This document shows, in pieces, positions 32,326 to 40,433 of a stretch of DNA of 40,433 bases. The stretch comes from Hyphomicrobiales bacterium (GTDB lineage Bacteria > Pseudomonadota > Alphaproteobacteria > Rhizobiales > Beijerinckiaceae). The DNA is taken from assembly GCA_019247795.1 (NCBI GenBank), contig JAFBAK010000382.1:1-40433 (forward strand), in the 5' to 3' direction. The notes beneath the pieces were generated by a model that worked only from the letters and a program-made list of their open reading frames with translations, ran no database searches and was not told the origin of the DNA. Numbering within the stretch: the first letter of the stretch is position 1; each line of letters starts with the position of its first letter. Made by a program: the position numbers and the translations under genes.

Positions 32326-32491
32326 ATTCTCAACTCCCTGATCCGTCATTGAGATATACGGATTGCGCGCCGAATCGCGAAATCGATCGACCAAGACCGA
32401 AGAGCAACCCTCGCTTGCGCGGACCCTTACCTAACCTCGCCGAGTTTGACCCCTCAAGCTTGGCGCAAGCAATCGTTGAGTCGCCCGACGG

Positions 32492-35400
32492 ATGTCCGAT
32501 CCCGCAGACCCCAATCCACTACCTCCCTCGGTGAAAGCGAAGGCAGGAAGGTCTGTCGGACGGCGCTTGCTGCGCGGCGTGGTCCTTGCGCTTTGCGTTC
32601 TCGTTTGCGTCGTCCTCATCGGCTTTGGCGGTGCCGCTTGGCGGTTGTCGCAAGGTCCGGTCTCACTCGATGCCCTCATGCCGCGCATCACGGCGGCGCT
32701 CCAGCAGAGATTCGCGGAAGGTTTCATCGTCACGGTCTCGGGGGCGGAGCTCGAAGGCCGTGGCGCCAGACCGTCTCTTACCGTGCTGGGGCTCTCGATC
32801 AGGGATGCGGCAGGACATGAGATCATCTTTGCACCGAAGGCAGAGGTCGATTTCGATCCGATGCGACTGCTGCGGCGCGATGTCGGATTGCACCGCATCG
32901 CGTTGATCGGTCCGCAATTCAAAGCCTTCATCTCTCGCCAGGGAGAGATTTCTCTCATCAGTGCCTTCTCGTCGTCTCCTGGCGGGGTCCCGCACGGGCC
33001 GGGGGACCGGCCGCCGGGCCCTGCCGAAGGACAGGTTCGGCCGGAGCTCGGCAAGCCCGACGTATCGAATGGGGAACCGGGCAGCGGCGAGCCCGACCAT
33101 GTGCGTCACGGTCTGGTGGCGGCTTACGACGATCTCTTCGGCCCACGCGGTCCGTTCAAGGTAATCAATTACGTCGGCATCGAGGATGGTCGCCTTACGG
33201 TCGATGACGAGCGCTCGAACGACGAATTGACCTTCTCGCATCTCACCGCCTCTTTCGTGCGCGACGCCAGAGAGCATGTGCATCTCGCGCTCAAGGGGCC
33301 TTCCGGCGAGTGGTCGCTCGAGGCAGCGGTCGAGCGAAGCGGGATGAACGAGCGGCGGCTCGTGGTCGAGCCGAAGGACGCGCCGCTCGGCGATATCCTG
33401 CTTCCGGTCCTGCCGAGGCCTCTGGCGCTGGCGCCCGACATGCCGGTTTCAGGGCGCATAGCGATCGACATTGGAGATGATGGGCGCGTCAAGAATGCTC
33501 AGGGCGAGCTGATGGCCGGCGCGGCGGCTTGGAATAGGCCGGGAGAGGCGGCGCCCCTGCTCGTCACCGACGAGATCACGGCATCCTTCGTGTATGATGG
33601 TTCATCCCGCGTGATCGAGGTCCGAAAACTCGGCGTGCTTGCCGGCGACACCGATGTCTCGGTGAACGGACGCGTCTCCCCGACCTCGGATGGCAATTTC
33701 GAGTTCGAATTCACGGGGGCGAATGGCGCTGTCGCGGGAGCGGGTATCGCCGATCAGCCCATATCCCTCGCGCGCATCCATATGATCGGCACGTTATCGC
33801 CGCGGGACGCCACCATAACGGTCGCGCCACTCGAGCTGTCCGGCAAGGATATCTCTTTTGCCTTGAATGCGACCTACCGGCGTGGCCGAACGGGGGGACT
33901 GACACTTGCCATGCAATCCGGCCGTATGCCGGCGCGTGCGCTCCTCGCGCTCTGGCCGCCTCAAGTGTCCAAGGACGTTCGCAAATACCTTATCGAGCGG
34001 CTCAACCGTGGCGTCCTCGAGCACTTTTCCCTGTCCAACAGCTTCAACGAGGAATCGCTGGCGGACGTCATGGCGGATCGTCCCATTCCAGACGATGCAT
34101 TGAAGCTCTCGGCGGATGTGTCGGAAACCAATCTGCGGTTCTCCGACGATCTTCCTCCCCTTTCGTTCGCCACTGCCCATGTCGAGGGCACGGGTCACAC
34201 CTCGACCGTGCTGGTGTCGAGCGCCAATGTGGACCTGGGCGGAAATCATGTGTTGTCGCTGAGCGAAGGTCGTTTCGCCGTCGCCGACACGACCAAAAAG
34301 CCGCCGATCGCTCAAGTGAGCTTTCGCGTTCAAGGCGGAGCGGAGGCATTCGTCGCGGCGATGCAGCAGGACGCGCTGCGAAGTGCGAGTCAGTCCCTTT
34401 CTCCTGAAAGCTTTTCAGGCCTCGGAGATGCGCATGTGCAATTTGCGCTGACGCTGCGCGATGGCGTGAAGCCGCGCGATGTGCCCGTCACGATCCAAGG
34501 CAATTTCACGAAACTCACGGCACAAGACGTCGGCGTCGGTCAGAAACTCGAGAATGCCCAGCTTGGCTTCACGGTGGTTGGCGGCGTGATGACCGGCAAG
34601 GGTGAAGGACGTTTCGTCGGGGTTCCGGCCACGATCGAGGTACGCAAAGAGCCGACCGACCGCACGCCGCAGATCACGCTGTCGCTTACGCTGGATGACG
34701 CAGCGCGAGGGAAGCTCGGCCTGCATGCCGGCAAAAGCATAACCGGCCCCACGCCGATCAAGATAACGCCGGCTCCGGAGGCCGGATCTTCGCCAGCCTT
34801 CGATGTCGAGGCCGATCTCGGCCGGGCCAACGTCGATGGCTTCATCCCCGGTTGGACGAAGCCTGCCGGCCGTCCCGGCAAGCTCAGCTTCAGGGTGACG
34901 CCAGGCGATGACCAGACGCATTTCAGCAGGATCAGTCTCGCGGCTGCGCCAGTTGCGGTGAGCGGCGACCTCGTGACCGGCAAGGAGGGAGCGCTGGTAT
35001 CGGCCAAGTTCGACAGCTTCAAGATCTCGCCTGGGGATGACCTGCGGGTCGAGGTCACGCGAGAGGGAAGTGTGTACAAGACATCGGTGAAGGGCACGGC
35101 GATCGATCTGCGCCCCTACATCAAGAACTTCATGTCGGGTTCGCAGGGGGACACCCAGGACGCCGATCTCGACCTCAAAGCAACGAGCGCCATCGGCTTT
35201 GGAGATGAAAAGGGATCGGCCCTCGACCTCCGCCTGAGCCGGCGCGGACAGGGCCTCACCGAATTCCGTTTTGCCGGTCAGATCGGGCGCGCGGACGTGA
35301 CCGGATCGCTTGACCATCAGGGGCGCCCCCTCATCACGCTGCAAACCTCCGATGCCGGCGCCTTCCTGCGCTTTACCGACCTCTATGCGCATATGAGCTC

Positions 35401-35986
35401 GGGCAGCATGGTGCTTCGCCTCACCCCGAGCGTCGGTTCACAAGCCGGAGCCGTCGCCATCCGCGATTTCAGCTTGCGCAATGAGGAAGCTCTGGCGCGT
35501 ATCTTCGCGCAAGCGCCCCCGCCAGCATCTTCTGACGGCAACGGCACGGCGCGCGCGCCCCTCACACCCTCAGAGGCTCAATTCAACCGAATGCAAGCGA
35601 GCTTCGTGCGCAATTCGGGGCGGCTCGATATCCGCGAGGCCTTGATCGTGGGCAATCAGGCAGGGATCACGCTATCCGGTCTCGTCGATTTTGGCCGAAA
35701 TGCACAAAGCCTTGCTGGGACCTTCGTCCCCGTTTACGGGCTCAACAATGCTTTCAGCAAAGTGCCGCTTTTCGGGCCATTGCTCGGCGGTGGCGCCAAT
35801 GAGGGCCTGCTGGGAGTCAATTTCCGAGTGACCGGCTCGCTCACCCGTCCAGACATAGCCGTCAACCCGCTTTCGGCCATGACGCCCGGGTTTCTGCGGA
35901 AGCTCTTCGATGTAGGCGGCCTCGGCCCGCATGATCTTGAGCCGGACACTCAGGAATCGAGCGACGCCAGCCGCAACGCGCATTGA
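32492..35986 (+). CDS. Large AsmA-like envelope protein (DUF3971, YhdP-like)
   Basis: AsmA-like proteins of this kind span the periplasm and are linked to lipid transport between membranes; this member has no tested function. The 1164 residues have a membrane anchor at about 24-48. A beta-rich body follows, with repeated strands of the type xxGRVSPTSDGNFEFEFTG. The C-terminal block NFRVTGSLTRPDIAVNPLSAMTPGFLRKLFD is diagnostic of the family. A Pro/Gly-rich insert of about 45 residues (about 160-205) interrupts the N-terminal part. The ATG at 32492 has only a weak upstream TTGAG. It diverges from bcp and converges on tyrS, ending 21 bases from its stop. Confidence 0.88.
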   Translation: MSDPADPNPLPPSVKAKAGRSVGRRLLRGVVLALCVLVCVVLIGFGGAAWRLSQGPVSLDALMPRITAALQQRFAEGFIVTVSGAELEGRGARPSLTVLGLSIRDAAGHEIIFAPKAEVDFDPMRLLRRDVGLHRIALIGPQFKAFISRQGEISLISAFSSSPGGVPHGPGDRPPGPAEGQVRPELGKPDVSNGEPGSGEPDHVRHGLVAAYDDLFGPRGPFKVINYVGIEDGRLTVDDERSNDELTFSHLTASFVRDAREHVHLALKGPSGEWSLEAAVERSGMNERRLVVEPKDAPLGDILLPVLPRPLALAPDMPVSGRIAIDIGDDGRVKNAQGELMAGAAAWNRPGEAAPLLVTDEITASFVYDGSSRVIEVRKLGVLAGDTDVSVNGRVSPTSDGNFEFEFTGANGAVAGAGIADQPISLARIHMIGTLSPRDATITVAPLELSGKDISFALNATYRRGRTGGLTLAMQSGRMPARALLALWPPQVSKDVRKYLIERLNRGVLEHFSLSNSFNEESLADVMADRPIPDDALKLSADVSETNLRFSDDLPPLSFATAHVEGTGHTSTVLVSSANVDLGGNHVLSLSEGRFAVADTTKKPPIAQVSFRVQGGAEAFVAAMQQDALRSASQSLSPESFSGLGDAHVQFALTLRDGVKPRDVPVTIQGNFTKLTAQDVGVGQKLENAQLGFTVVGGVMTGKGEGRFVGVPATIEVRKEPTDRTPQITLSLTLDDAARGKLGLHAGKSITGPTPIKITPAPEAGSSPAFDVEADLGRANVDGFIPGWTKPAGRPGKLSFRVTPGDDQTHFSRISLAAAPVAVSGDLVTGKEGALVSAKFDSFKISPGDDLRVEVTREGSVYKTSVKGTAIDLRPYIKNFMSGSQGDTQDADLDLKATSAIGFGDEKGSALDLRLSRRGQGLTEFRFAGQIGRADVTGSLDHQGRPLITLQTSDAGAFLRFTDLYAHMSSGSMVLRLTPSVGSQAGAVAIRDFSLRNEEALARIFAQAPPPASSDGNGTARAPLTPSEAQFNRMQASFVRNSGRLDIREALIVGNQAGITLSGLVDFGRNAQSLAGTFVPVYGLNNAFSKVPLFGPLLGGGANEGLLGVNFRVTGSLTRPDIAVNPLSAMTPGFLRKLFDVGGLGPHDLEPDTQESSDASRNAH

Positions 35987-36007
35987 AATCGCAGCGGGGC
36001 TTTGGCG

Positions 36008-37285
36008 TCATGCGGCCGAGCCGTTCTTCTCGGCTGGGACCGGCCTCAAAAGGACGTGGCGCTTGCGGCCGAGCGACAGCTTGATGACGCCGTCCGGAGA
36101 AAGGTCCGCGGCGCGGAGCGTCGCGCGCTCGTCGGTGACGGGGACGTCGTTCAGCCGCAGGCCGCCGCCCTTGATCTGACGACGCGCATCACCATTCGAA
36201 GCGGCGAGCCCGGCGCGCACGAAAGCGGTGAGCACACCAAGCCCCGCCTCGAATTCGGCGCGCGGCAATTCGACAGTGGGAAGGCTTTGGGCGAGCGCGC
36301 CTTCCTCGAAGGTCTCGCGTGCGGTTTTCGCCGCCTCGTTGGCGGCTTGCTCGCCATGCAGCAGCCGCGTCGCTTCGGTGGCGAGCACCTTTTTCGCTTC
36401 GTTGATATCGGCGCCCGTCAAGCTCTCGAGCCGCCTGATTTCATCAAGCGGCAAGAGGGTGAATAGCCGCAGAAAACGTCCGACGTCGGCGTCTTCGGTG
36501 TTTCTCCAGAATTGCCAATAGTCGTAAGGGCTGAAGAGTTCGGCGTTGAGCCACACAGCGCCCGCGGCCGTCTTGCCCATCTTGGCGCCGGAAGCAGTCG
36601 TCAGCAGCGGTGTCGTGAGCGCATAAAGCTGAGGCGTCGCCATGCGACGGCCGAGGTCCACGCCCGTGACGATATTGCCCCACTGATCGGATCCGCCCAT
36701 CTGCAGATTGCATCCGACCCTGCGTGACAATTCGACGAAATCATAAGCCTGCAGGCACATGTAGTTGAATTCGATGAAGGACATCTCCTGATCGCGCTCG
36801 AGGCGAAGCTTTACCGAATCCATCGACAACATGCGATTGACCGAAAAATGCCGGCCGACATCGCGCAGGAACTCGATGTAGTTGAGCTTCGTCAGCCACT
36901 CCGCATTATCGAGCATAATGGCATCGCGTTTCCCGGCCCCGAAACGAAGGAAACGGGCGAACACCTGTTTGATGCCATCCTTATTGGCCTCGATCTCCTC
37001 GACTGACAGAAGCTTGCGGGATTGGTCCCGCCCCGAAGGATCACCCACCCGGGTGGTGCCTCCACCCATCAGCGCGACCGCCTTGTTCCCGGTCTGCTGA
37101 AGCCAATACAGCATCATGATCTGGATCAGCGAGCCGATATGAAGCGAGACCGCGGTGCAGTCGAAACCGATATAGCCGACGACCTCGTTCCTCCGCGCGA
37201 GCGCATCGAGACCGGCAAAATCGGAACACTGATGAATGAAGCCCCTTTCATCCAGCGTTCTCAGGAATTCGGATTCATGGGGCAT
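36008..37285 (-). CDS. tyrS: Tyrosyl-tRNA synthetase
   Basis: TyrRS charges tRNA-Tyr with tyrosine. The 425 residues carry the class I motifs HIGS (49-52) and KMGKT (235-239, in place of KMSKS). The tyrosine pocket residues are present in YIGFD and in YMCLQAYD (Tyr175, Gln179, Asp182). An S4 RNA-binding domain lies near the C-terminus (about 355-415). The ATG at 37285 is set by GGGAGAT just upstream and by the family N-terminus. The frame stays open for 59 more codons to a GTG at 37462, but that part has no conserved content or ribosome binding site. Confidence 0.97.
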   Translation of the reverse strand: MPHESEFLRTLDERGFIHQCSDFAGLDALARRNEVVGYIGFDCTAVSLHIGSLIQIMMLYWLQQTGNKAVALMGGGTTRVGDPSGRDQSRKLLSVEEIEANKDGIKQVFARFLRFGAGKRDAIMLDNAEWLTKLNYIEFLRDVGRHFSVNRMLSMDSVKLRLERDQEMSFIEFNYMCLQAYDFVELSRRVGCNLQMGGSDQWGNIVTGVDLGRRMATPQLYALTTPLLTTASGAKMGKTAAGAVWLNAELFSPYDYWQFWRNTEDADVGRFLRLFTLLPLDEIRRLESLTGADINEAKKVLATEATRLLHGEQAANEAAKTARETFEEGALAQSLPTVELPRAEFEAGLGVLTAFVRAGLAASNGDARRQIKGGGLRLNDVPVTDERATLRAADLSPDGVIKLSLGRKRHVLLRPVPAEKNGSAA

Positions 37286-37763
37286 CGCGATCTCCCGCTG
37301 GCTGTCCACTTGCCGCCGGAGACGATCTCGAAGAGCGCCGCCGTTCGGCCGCCCACTCGATGGACGATGCGGCCCGCCGCGTCCAACGGCAGAGCGCAGG
37401 GATGGCTCGGCCTTTCCGTCTCGGTAAAGCTGGCGGGCGGCTAGGTAATCCGGCTTGCCCACAAAATCAATCGCGCGGCGCCGCGGCCCGCCGCGTTCGT
37501 GTCAGCGTCTCAGTCGGGTGGCGCTCCGGCTCCGGCCGCGATGGCACCAAGATCGGCGCTGAACCCGTTATTCGGAATTTGTCTCGATCTATTCTGTCTT
37601 AAATTGGTTCTATGATGAAATATTCCGCAGTCGTTGTTGTTTCGAGTAGTTAGTGGCTACAATGTGTGGTCACTTGTCGAAATAAAGCAGTTGTGCCTAA
37701 TTTGCTGGTTGATTTGTCCTAGTCATAAACATCTTTGGAAATGGTCCAGAGTAGGGGTCTCTG
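37286..37763. other. Gene-free region between tyrS and the PAS-XRE gene, right half AT-rich
   Basis: No gene can be supported in these 478 bases. The left half (to about 37560) has the GC content of its surroundings and includes a 12-bp palindrome CGCGGCGCCGCG (37474-37485). The right half changes sharply: by hand count 37561-37740 has 69 G or C in 180 bases, about 38 percent. Several weak -10-like words occur (TATGAT at 37610-37615, CATAAA near 37724) but none has a good -35 at 16-18 bases, so no promoter is named. Confidence 0.7.
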
Positions 37764-38816
37764 ATGCTCGTTTTGTTTGGCGGGGAAAACGGCACTCTCG
37801 ATACACTTCAATTTGTAGAAGAGAAACTCGGAATCGGATTATCGGACCTCGATATCGATCCGCGCACAGGAGACTGGTCGAGAGGGCTCTATTCGCGTCC
37901 CATGCAGTGGTCGACGGGAGTGTATCGCCTTCTCGGACTCGAGCCGCGCAGCGTCGAACCGAGCTATTCGCTGCTCGACAGCTTGGTTCACCCGGACGAT
38001 CGGCAGCTTCCGAGCGATCTTGACGATGTCATGCATGCCGCCGAGCCGCGTGAGCGGGAATTCCGGATCATACAACCGAAGGGGACCTTGCGTTGGCTGC
38101 AGACCCAGACCGAGGTTCTTCTCGACGACCAGGGTGTGCCGATCAAGAAAGTCTCCATCTGGACCGACATCACGGCAAGAAGGGATGCCAAGGAAACGAT
38201 CGCGGAGCACCAGCATCGCTTTCAGAGCCTCGTCCGCGCCAGCGACAATCCCGTCTGGCTCACGCGAGCAAGCGGCATCATCATCGACATCTTCGGTTGG
38301 CAGGAACTGACCGGCCAGGCACTCGCCGAGGCGCTCGGCATGGGTTGGCTCGAATGCATCCATCCGGATGACAGAGAGGCGACACTTGCCGCCTGGGCCG
38401 AATCGTACGAGCGTGCGGAAGCCTACGAGGTCGAGCATCGCGTCCGGATGAGGTCGGGCGAGTATCGCTGGTTCAAATCGCGCTCGCCACAACCCGGAAA
38501 GCAGAATGGCGCCGTGGTCACGCGCGTCGGCATCTCGACGGATGTGCACGACGAGAAGATGTGGCCGAAGCGTTCCGAGGACAACCTGCTGACCGGCGCC
38601 CAGATCCGGGCGGCGCGTGGCATTCTCAACTGGTCGGTGCGCGACCTTTCCGAGGCGACCGCCGTCTCGCCATCGACGATCAGGCGGCTCGAGGAAACGG
38701 ACGGTGTACCTTCGGGCCCCAAGGAGAGTGCCGCGGAGATCAAGAATTCGCTGCGCAGCGCGGGCATAGAATTCTTCATCGCGCCGAGCGGCAAGCCAGG
38801 TGTAAGCCCGAATTGA
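37764..38816 (+). CDS. PAS-PAS-XRE one-component transcription regulator
   Basis: This is probably a cytoplasmic sensor that binds DNA directly. The 350 residues hold two PAS domains of the PAS_3 type (about 40-140 and 150-265), each with an HPDDR motif (76-80 and 200-204) and ending in SIWTDIT and GISTDVH. An XRE-like helix-turn-helix domain follows (about 276-335: LTGAQIRAARGILNWSVRDLSEATAVSPSTIRRLE). There is no kinase or cyclase domain. AGGGG (37753-37757) lies six bases before the ATG. It sits behind an AT-rich leader and its stop overlaps the likely start of the APH-like gene, so the two form one unit. Its ligand and targets are unknown. Confidence 0.88.
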   Translation: MLVLFGGENGTLDTLQFVEEKLGIGLSDLDIDPRTGDWSRGLYSRPMQWSTGVYRLLGLEPRSVEPSYSLLDSLVHPDDRQLPSDLDDVMHAAEPREREFRIIQPKGTLRWLQTQTEVLLDDQGVPIKKVSIWTDITARRDAKETIAEHQHRFQSLVRASDNPVWLTRASGIIIDIFGWQELTGQALAEALGMGWLECIHPDDREATLAAWAESYERAEAYEVEHRVRMRSGEYRWFKSRSPQPGKQNGAVVTRVGISTDVHDEKMWPKRSEDNLLTGAQIRAARGILNWSVRDLSEATAVSPSTIRRLEETDGVPSGPKESAAEIKNSLRSAGIEFFIAPSGKPGVSPN

Positions 38817-39685
38817 GCCAAGGTCTGCAAGCAAGAAAGTCTCGAAGACGATCAACCTTCCCCGGCAAGGACGCGACAATCCGGAGCGGAGCCATATCCG
38901 CAAATGCCGATATCGTAGCGCGGCTGCCGGCAAGCTGGCGACCGCAACTTGCCGAAGCCGTCCTCGTGCCGGTCGAGACCGGAATGAGCGATGCCCTTCT
39001 ATGGCGCCTTGATGATGGCGGCATGAGCTTTCGGTATCTCAAGATTGGCCACGCGAAGGCGAGAGCGCAAGTGCGGCGGGAGATCGAGCGCAGCCGCTGG
39101 CTCGCCGCGCGCCATATGCGAGTTCCGCACATCTTGCGGGCTCATGAAAGCGCCGGTTTCGTCGCGTTTTTGAGCCAAACCGTCCCGGGCGTCGTCGCGA
39201 CGCATGCCGAATTCGCGCCCGGCATGCTTGCGGAAGCGATCGGGCGAGGTCTCGCAATGTTGCACGCGCTTGCGGTTGCAGATTGTCCCTTCGACGAAAC
39301 GTTGCGGACACGGTTTGCGCGCGCAAGGCGCCTGATCCGAGCTGGCGAGATCGACGCGACGAATTTCGATGAGCGCAACCGCGATCTCACGCCGCAGGTT
39401 TTGCTCGACCGTCTGAGCGAGCAAAGGCCCGTCGAAGACTTGGTCGTCACGCATGGCGACGCGTCGCTCAGCAACATCATCGTCGATGATGATGCCACGA
39501 TCGGCTTTGTTGATTGCGGCCATTGCGGCAGGGCGGATCGTTATGTCGATCTCGCGGTCGCAGCGCAAGAAATCACCCAGAATTTAAGCGCAGCCGCAGC
39601 ACGACGATTTGCCCGGGCCTACGGCGAGACAAGGTGGGATACGAGCAAGGCTCGATTTTTCGCCGACCTTTATGAGCTCTTCTGA
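38813..39685 (+). CDS. APH(3')-like phosphotransferase
   Basis: The protein belongs to the aminoglycoside 3'-phosphotransferase type of kinase-like enzymes. The catalytic loop VVTHGDASLSNIIVDD holds His214, Asp216 and Asn221. The metal-binding Asp234 lies in GFVDCGHCGRADRY. The 18-residue gap between the two aspartates equals that in APH(3')-IIIa, and the C-terminus ADLYELF is like the DEFF end of APH(3') enzymes. The start is uncertain. The frame has no ATG or GTG before conserved sequence, and TTG at 38813 overlaps the upstream stop (TTGA), giving 290 residues, about 20 more than usual. Whether it acts on aminoglycosides or on another small molecule cannot be read from the sequence. Confidence 0.82.
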   Translation: MSQGLQARKSRRRSTFPGKDATIRSGAISANADIVARLPASWRPQLAEAVLVPVETGMSDALLWRLDDGGMSFRYLKIGHAKARAQVRREIERSRWLAARHMRVPHILRAHESAGFVAFLSQTVPGVVATHAEFAPGMLAEAIGRGLAMLHALAVADCPFDETLRTRFARARRLIRAGEIDATNFDERNRDLTPQVLLDRLSEQRPVEDLVVTHGDASLSNIIVDDDATIGFVDCGHCGRADRYVDLAVAAQEITQNLSAAAARRFARAYGETRWDTSKARFFADLYELF

Positions 39686-39710
39686 GCGCGGAGCCTTGCC
39701 CGAGATGGCA

Positions 39711-40433
39711 TCATCGCGCAGGGGGCGATTTCGGCAATCCGCGCCACAGAGCCCATTGCCGCCGCCATTGGGGGAGCTCGACCGGCGAGCGGAAGGGATC
39801 GAATCCACGTGTTTCCGTTTGCCTGAGGTAAGGATCGACGAGCGCGACCGGGACGAAGGCGGGCCTGAACCTGTCCGGCAAGTTCGACACGAGCGACAGC
39901 GCTTCGGCGAGGTGACGGCGCGTCTCGCGACGCCATTCGCCGATGCTCGCTAGAAGGGCAGGGGTCGGCCGTCCTCGCAAAGCCTCATCGGGCGAGGAGC
40001 CATGTTGGCGCAGCACAGAAGCCGGTAGGTAGACTTGTCCGCGCGCGGCGTGCGCCGCGAAGGCACGGATCAAGCCCGTGAAGGCATAGGCAAGGCCGGC
40101 GCTCTCGGCCGCGGCGTCGAGGCGAGCCTCCGCGCAATCCGAACTCGAACCCTTCGCCAGAATTTGCGTCGTCAGTCGGAAGAGAACGGACGACGTGTTC
40201 TTGGCGTAGGATTCGAGGGACTTCAAATCGGGCATTGGAGCGTCATAAAGATCAAAGCCGCGCGCATCGATGAGGGCGACGAGCGCCGCGCGGGGCAAGC
40301 CGAATCGTTCGACAGTGTCGATCAGTGCCGCCGCGACCGGGTTGGCGCTTACGCCGCCACGCGCATTGCCCTCGAGTGCATCGCGCCACCATTGATGCCG
40401 GATCTCTCCTGGCATGGGTTCGCTCACAACCTC
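39711..40433 (-). CDS. Squalene/phytoene-synthase-like protein, 5' end outside window
   Basis: The frame runs off the window edge. The visible part begins with EVVSEPMPGEIRHQWWRDAL, an internal segment of this family, so the first helices and the first Asp-rich motif are missing. The place of the second Asp-rich motif reads AYAFTGLIRAFAAHAARGQ followed by VYLP, where synthases have LRDVxED. Both catalytic aspartates are therefore replaced. This fits the non-enzymatic group related to the mitochondrial complex I assembly factor NDUFAF6 better than a terpenoid synthase. It converges with the APH-like gene, 25 bases apart. Confidence 0.82.
   Translation of the reverse strand, partial: EVVSEPMPGEIRHQWWRDALEGNARGGVSANPVAAALIDTVERFGLPRAALVALIDARGFDLYDAPMPDLKSLESYAKNTSSVLFRLTTQILAKGSSSDCAEARLDAAAESAGLAYAFTGLIRAFAAHAARGQVYLPASVLRQHGSSPDEALRGRPTPALLASIGEWRRETRRHLAEALSLVSNLPDRFRPAFVPVALVDPYLRQTETRGFDPFRSPVELPQWRRQWALWRGLPKSPPAR

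Noticed and set aside
37286-37462. 59-codon in-frame extension upstream of tyrS, with two Tyr codons near its start, as a Tyr-sensing leader or longer protein
   Set aside because: It has no ribosome binding site before the GTG, is continuous with tyrS so cannot be a separate leader peptide, and the family N-terminus and GGGAGAT support 37285.

Overview
The window (about 40 kb, GC-rich, roughly 60 percent or more by eye) is a chromosomal housekeeping region of an alphaproteobacterium, most likely of the order Hyphomicrobiales (Rhizobiales). The evidence is the unbroken str-S10-spc-alpha ribosomal supercluster without rpsD, the short-LID adenylate kinase, the zinc-free S14, and the order fabD-fabG-acpP-fabF-mltG-yicC-gmk. 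The family-level identity cannot be settled from the sequence. No tRNA, rRNA, insertion sequence, prophage or CRISPR array was seen.

Layout. (1) Positions 2-2209 hold the 3' part of rpoC, closed by a strong terminator. (2) Positions 2380-7016 hold the str operon (rpsL, rpsG, fusA, tuf) behind its own promoter and a leader with a possible Trp/Cys-rich mini-ORF. (3) Positions 7032-18846 hold the S10 and spc gene sets from rpsJ to secY-adk. A terminator-like hairpin lies only 33 nt before rpsJ. (4) Positions 18863-21428 hold the alpha set (rpsM, rpsK, rpoA, rplQ) behind its own promoter, ended by a clear terminator. (5) Positions 21635-23053 hold a lone secreted SGNH/GDSL hydrolase. (6) Positions 23111-30260, on the minus strand, hold the fatty-acid synthesis cluster fabD-fabG-acpP-fabF, then mltG, yicC and gmk. 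(7) An M23 (LytM-type) envelope peptidase and a Bcp/PrxQ peroxiredoxin follow on the minus strand. A large AsmA-like protein (DUF3971) diverges from bcp and converges on tyrS. (8) An AT-rich gene-free stretch precedes a PAS-PAS-XRE regulator whose stop overlaps the likely start of an APH(3')-like kinase. The window ends inside a squalene/phytoene-synthase-like gene read leftwards.

How it fits together. The first half makes the translation and transcription machinery: ribosomal proteins, EF-G, EF-Tu, and the beta-prime and alpha subunits of RNA polymerase. It also makes the protein-export channel SecY and the nucleotide balancer Adk. The second half makes fatty acids (FabD, FabG, ACP, FabF) and envelope remodelling enzymes (MltG, M23 peptidase, AsmA-like protein), with GMP kinase and an RNA-processing factor. 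The accessory-looking part is at the right end: the PAS-XRE/APH pair behind a leader of about 38 percent GC.

Regulatory structure is unusually readable. Three promoters share the layout TTGACR-N17-(T/C)AGARN (rpsL, rpsM, fabD). Several ribosomal-protein gaps carry stem-loops directly before Shine-Dalgarno sequences (rplC, rpsM, rpsK) or hairpin series (rpsQ-rplN). These are candidates for autogenous control. No clearly novel multi-gene system was found. The strongest leads are the PAS-XRE/APH pair, the tuf-rpsJ attenuator candidate and the rpsL leader mini-ORF.
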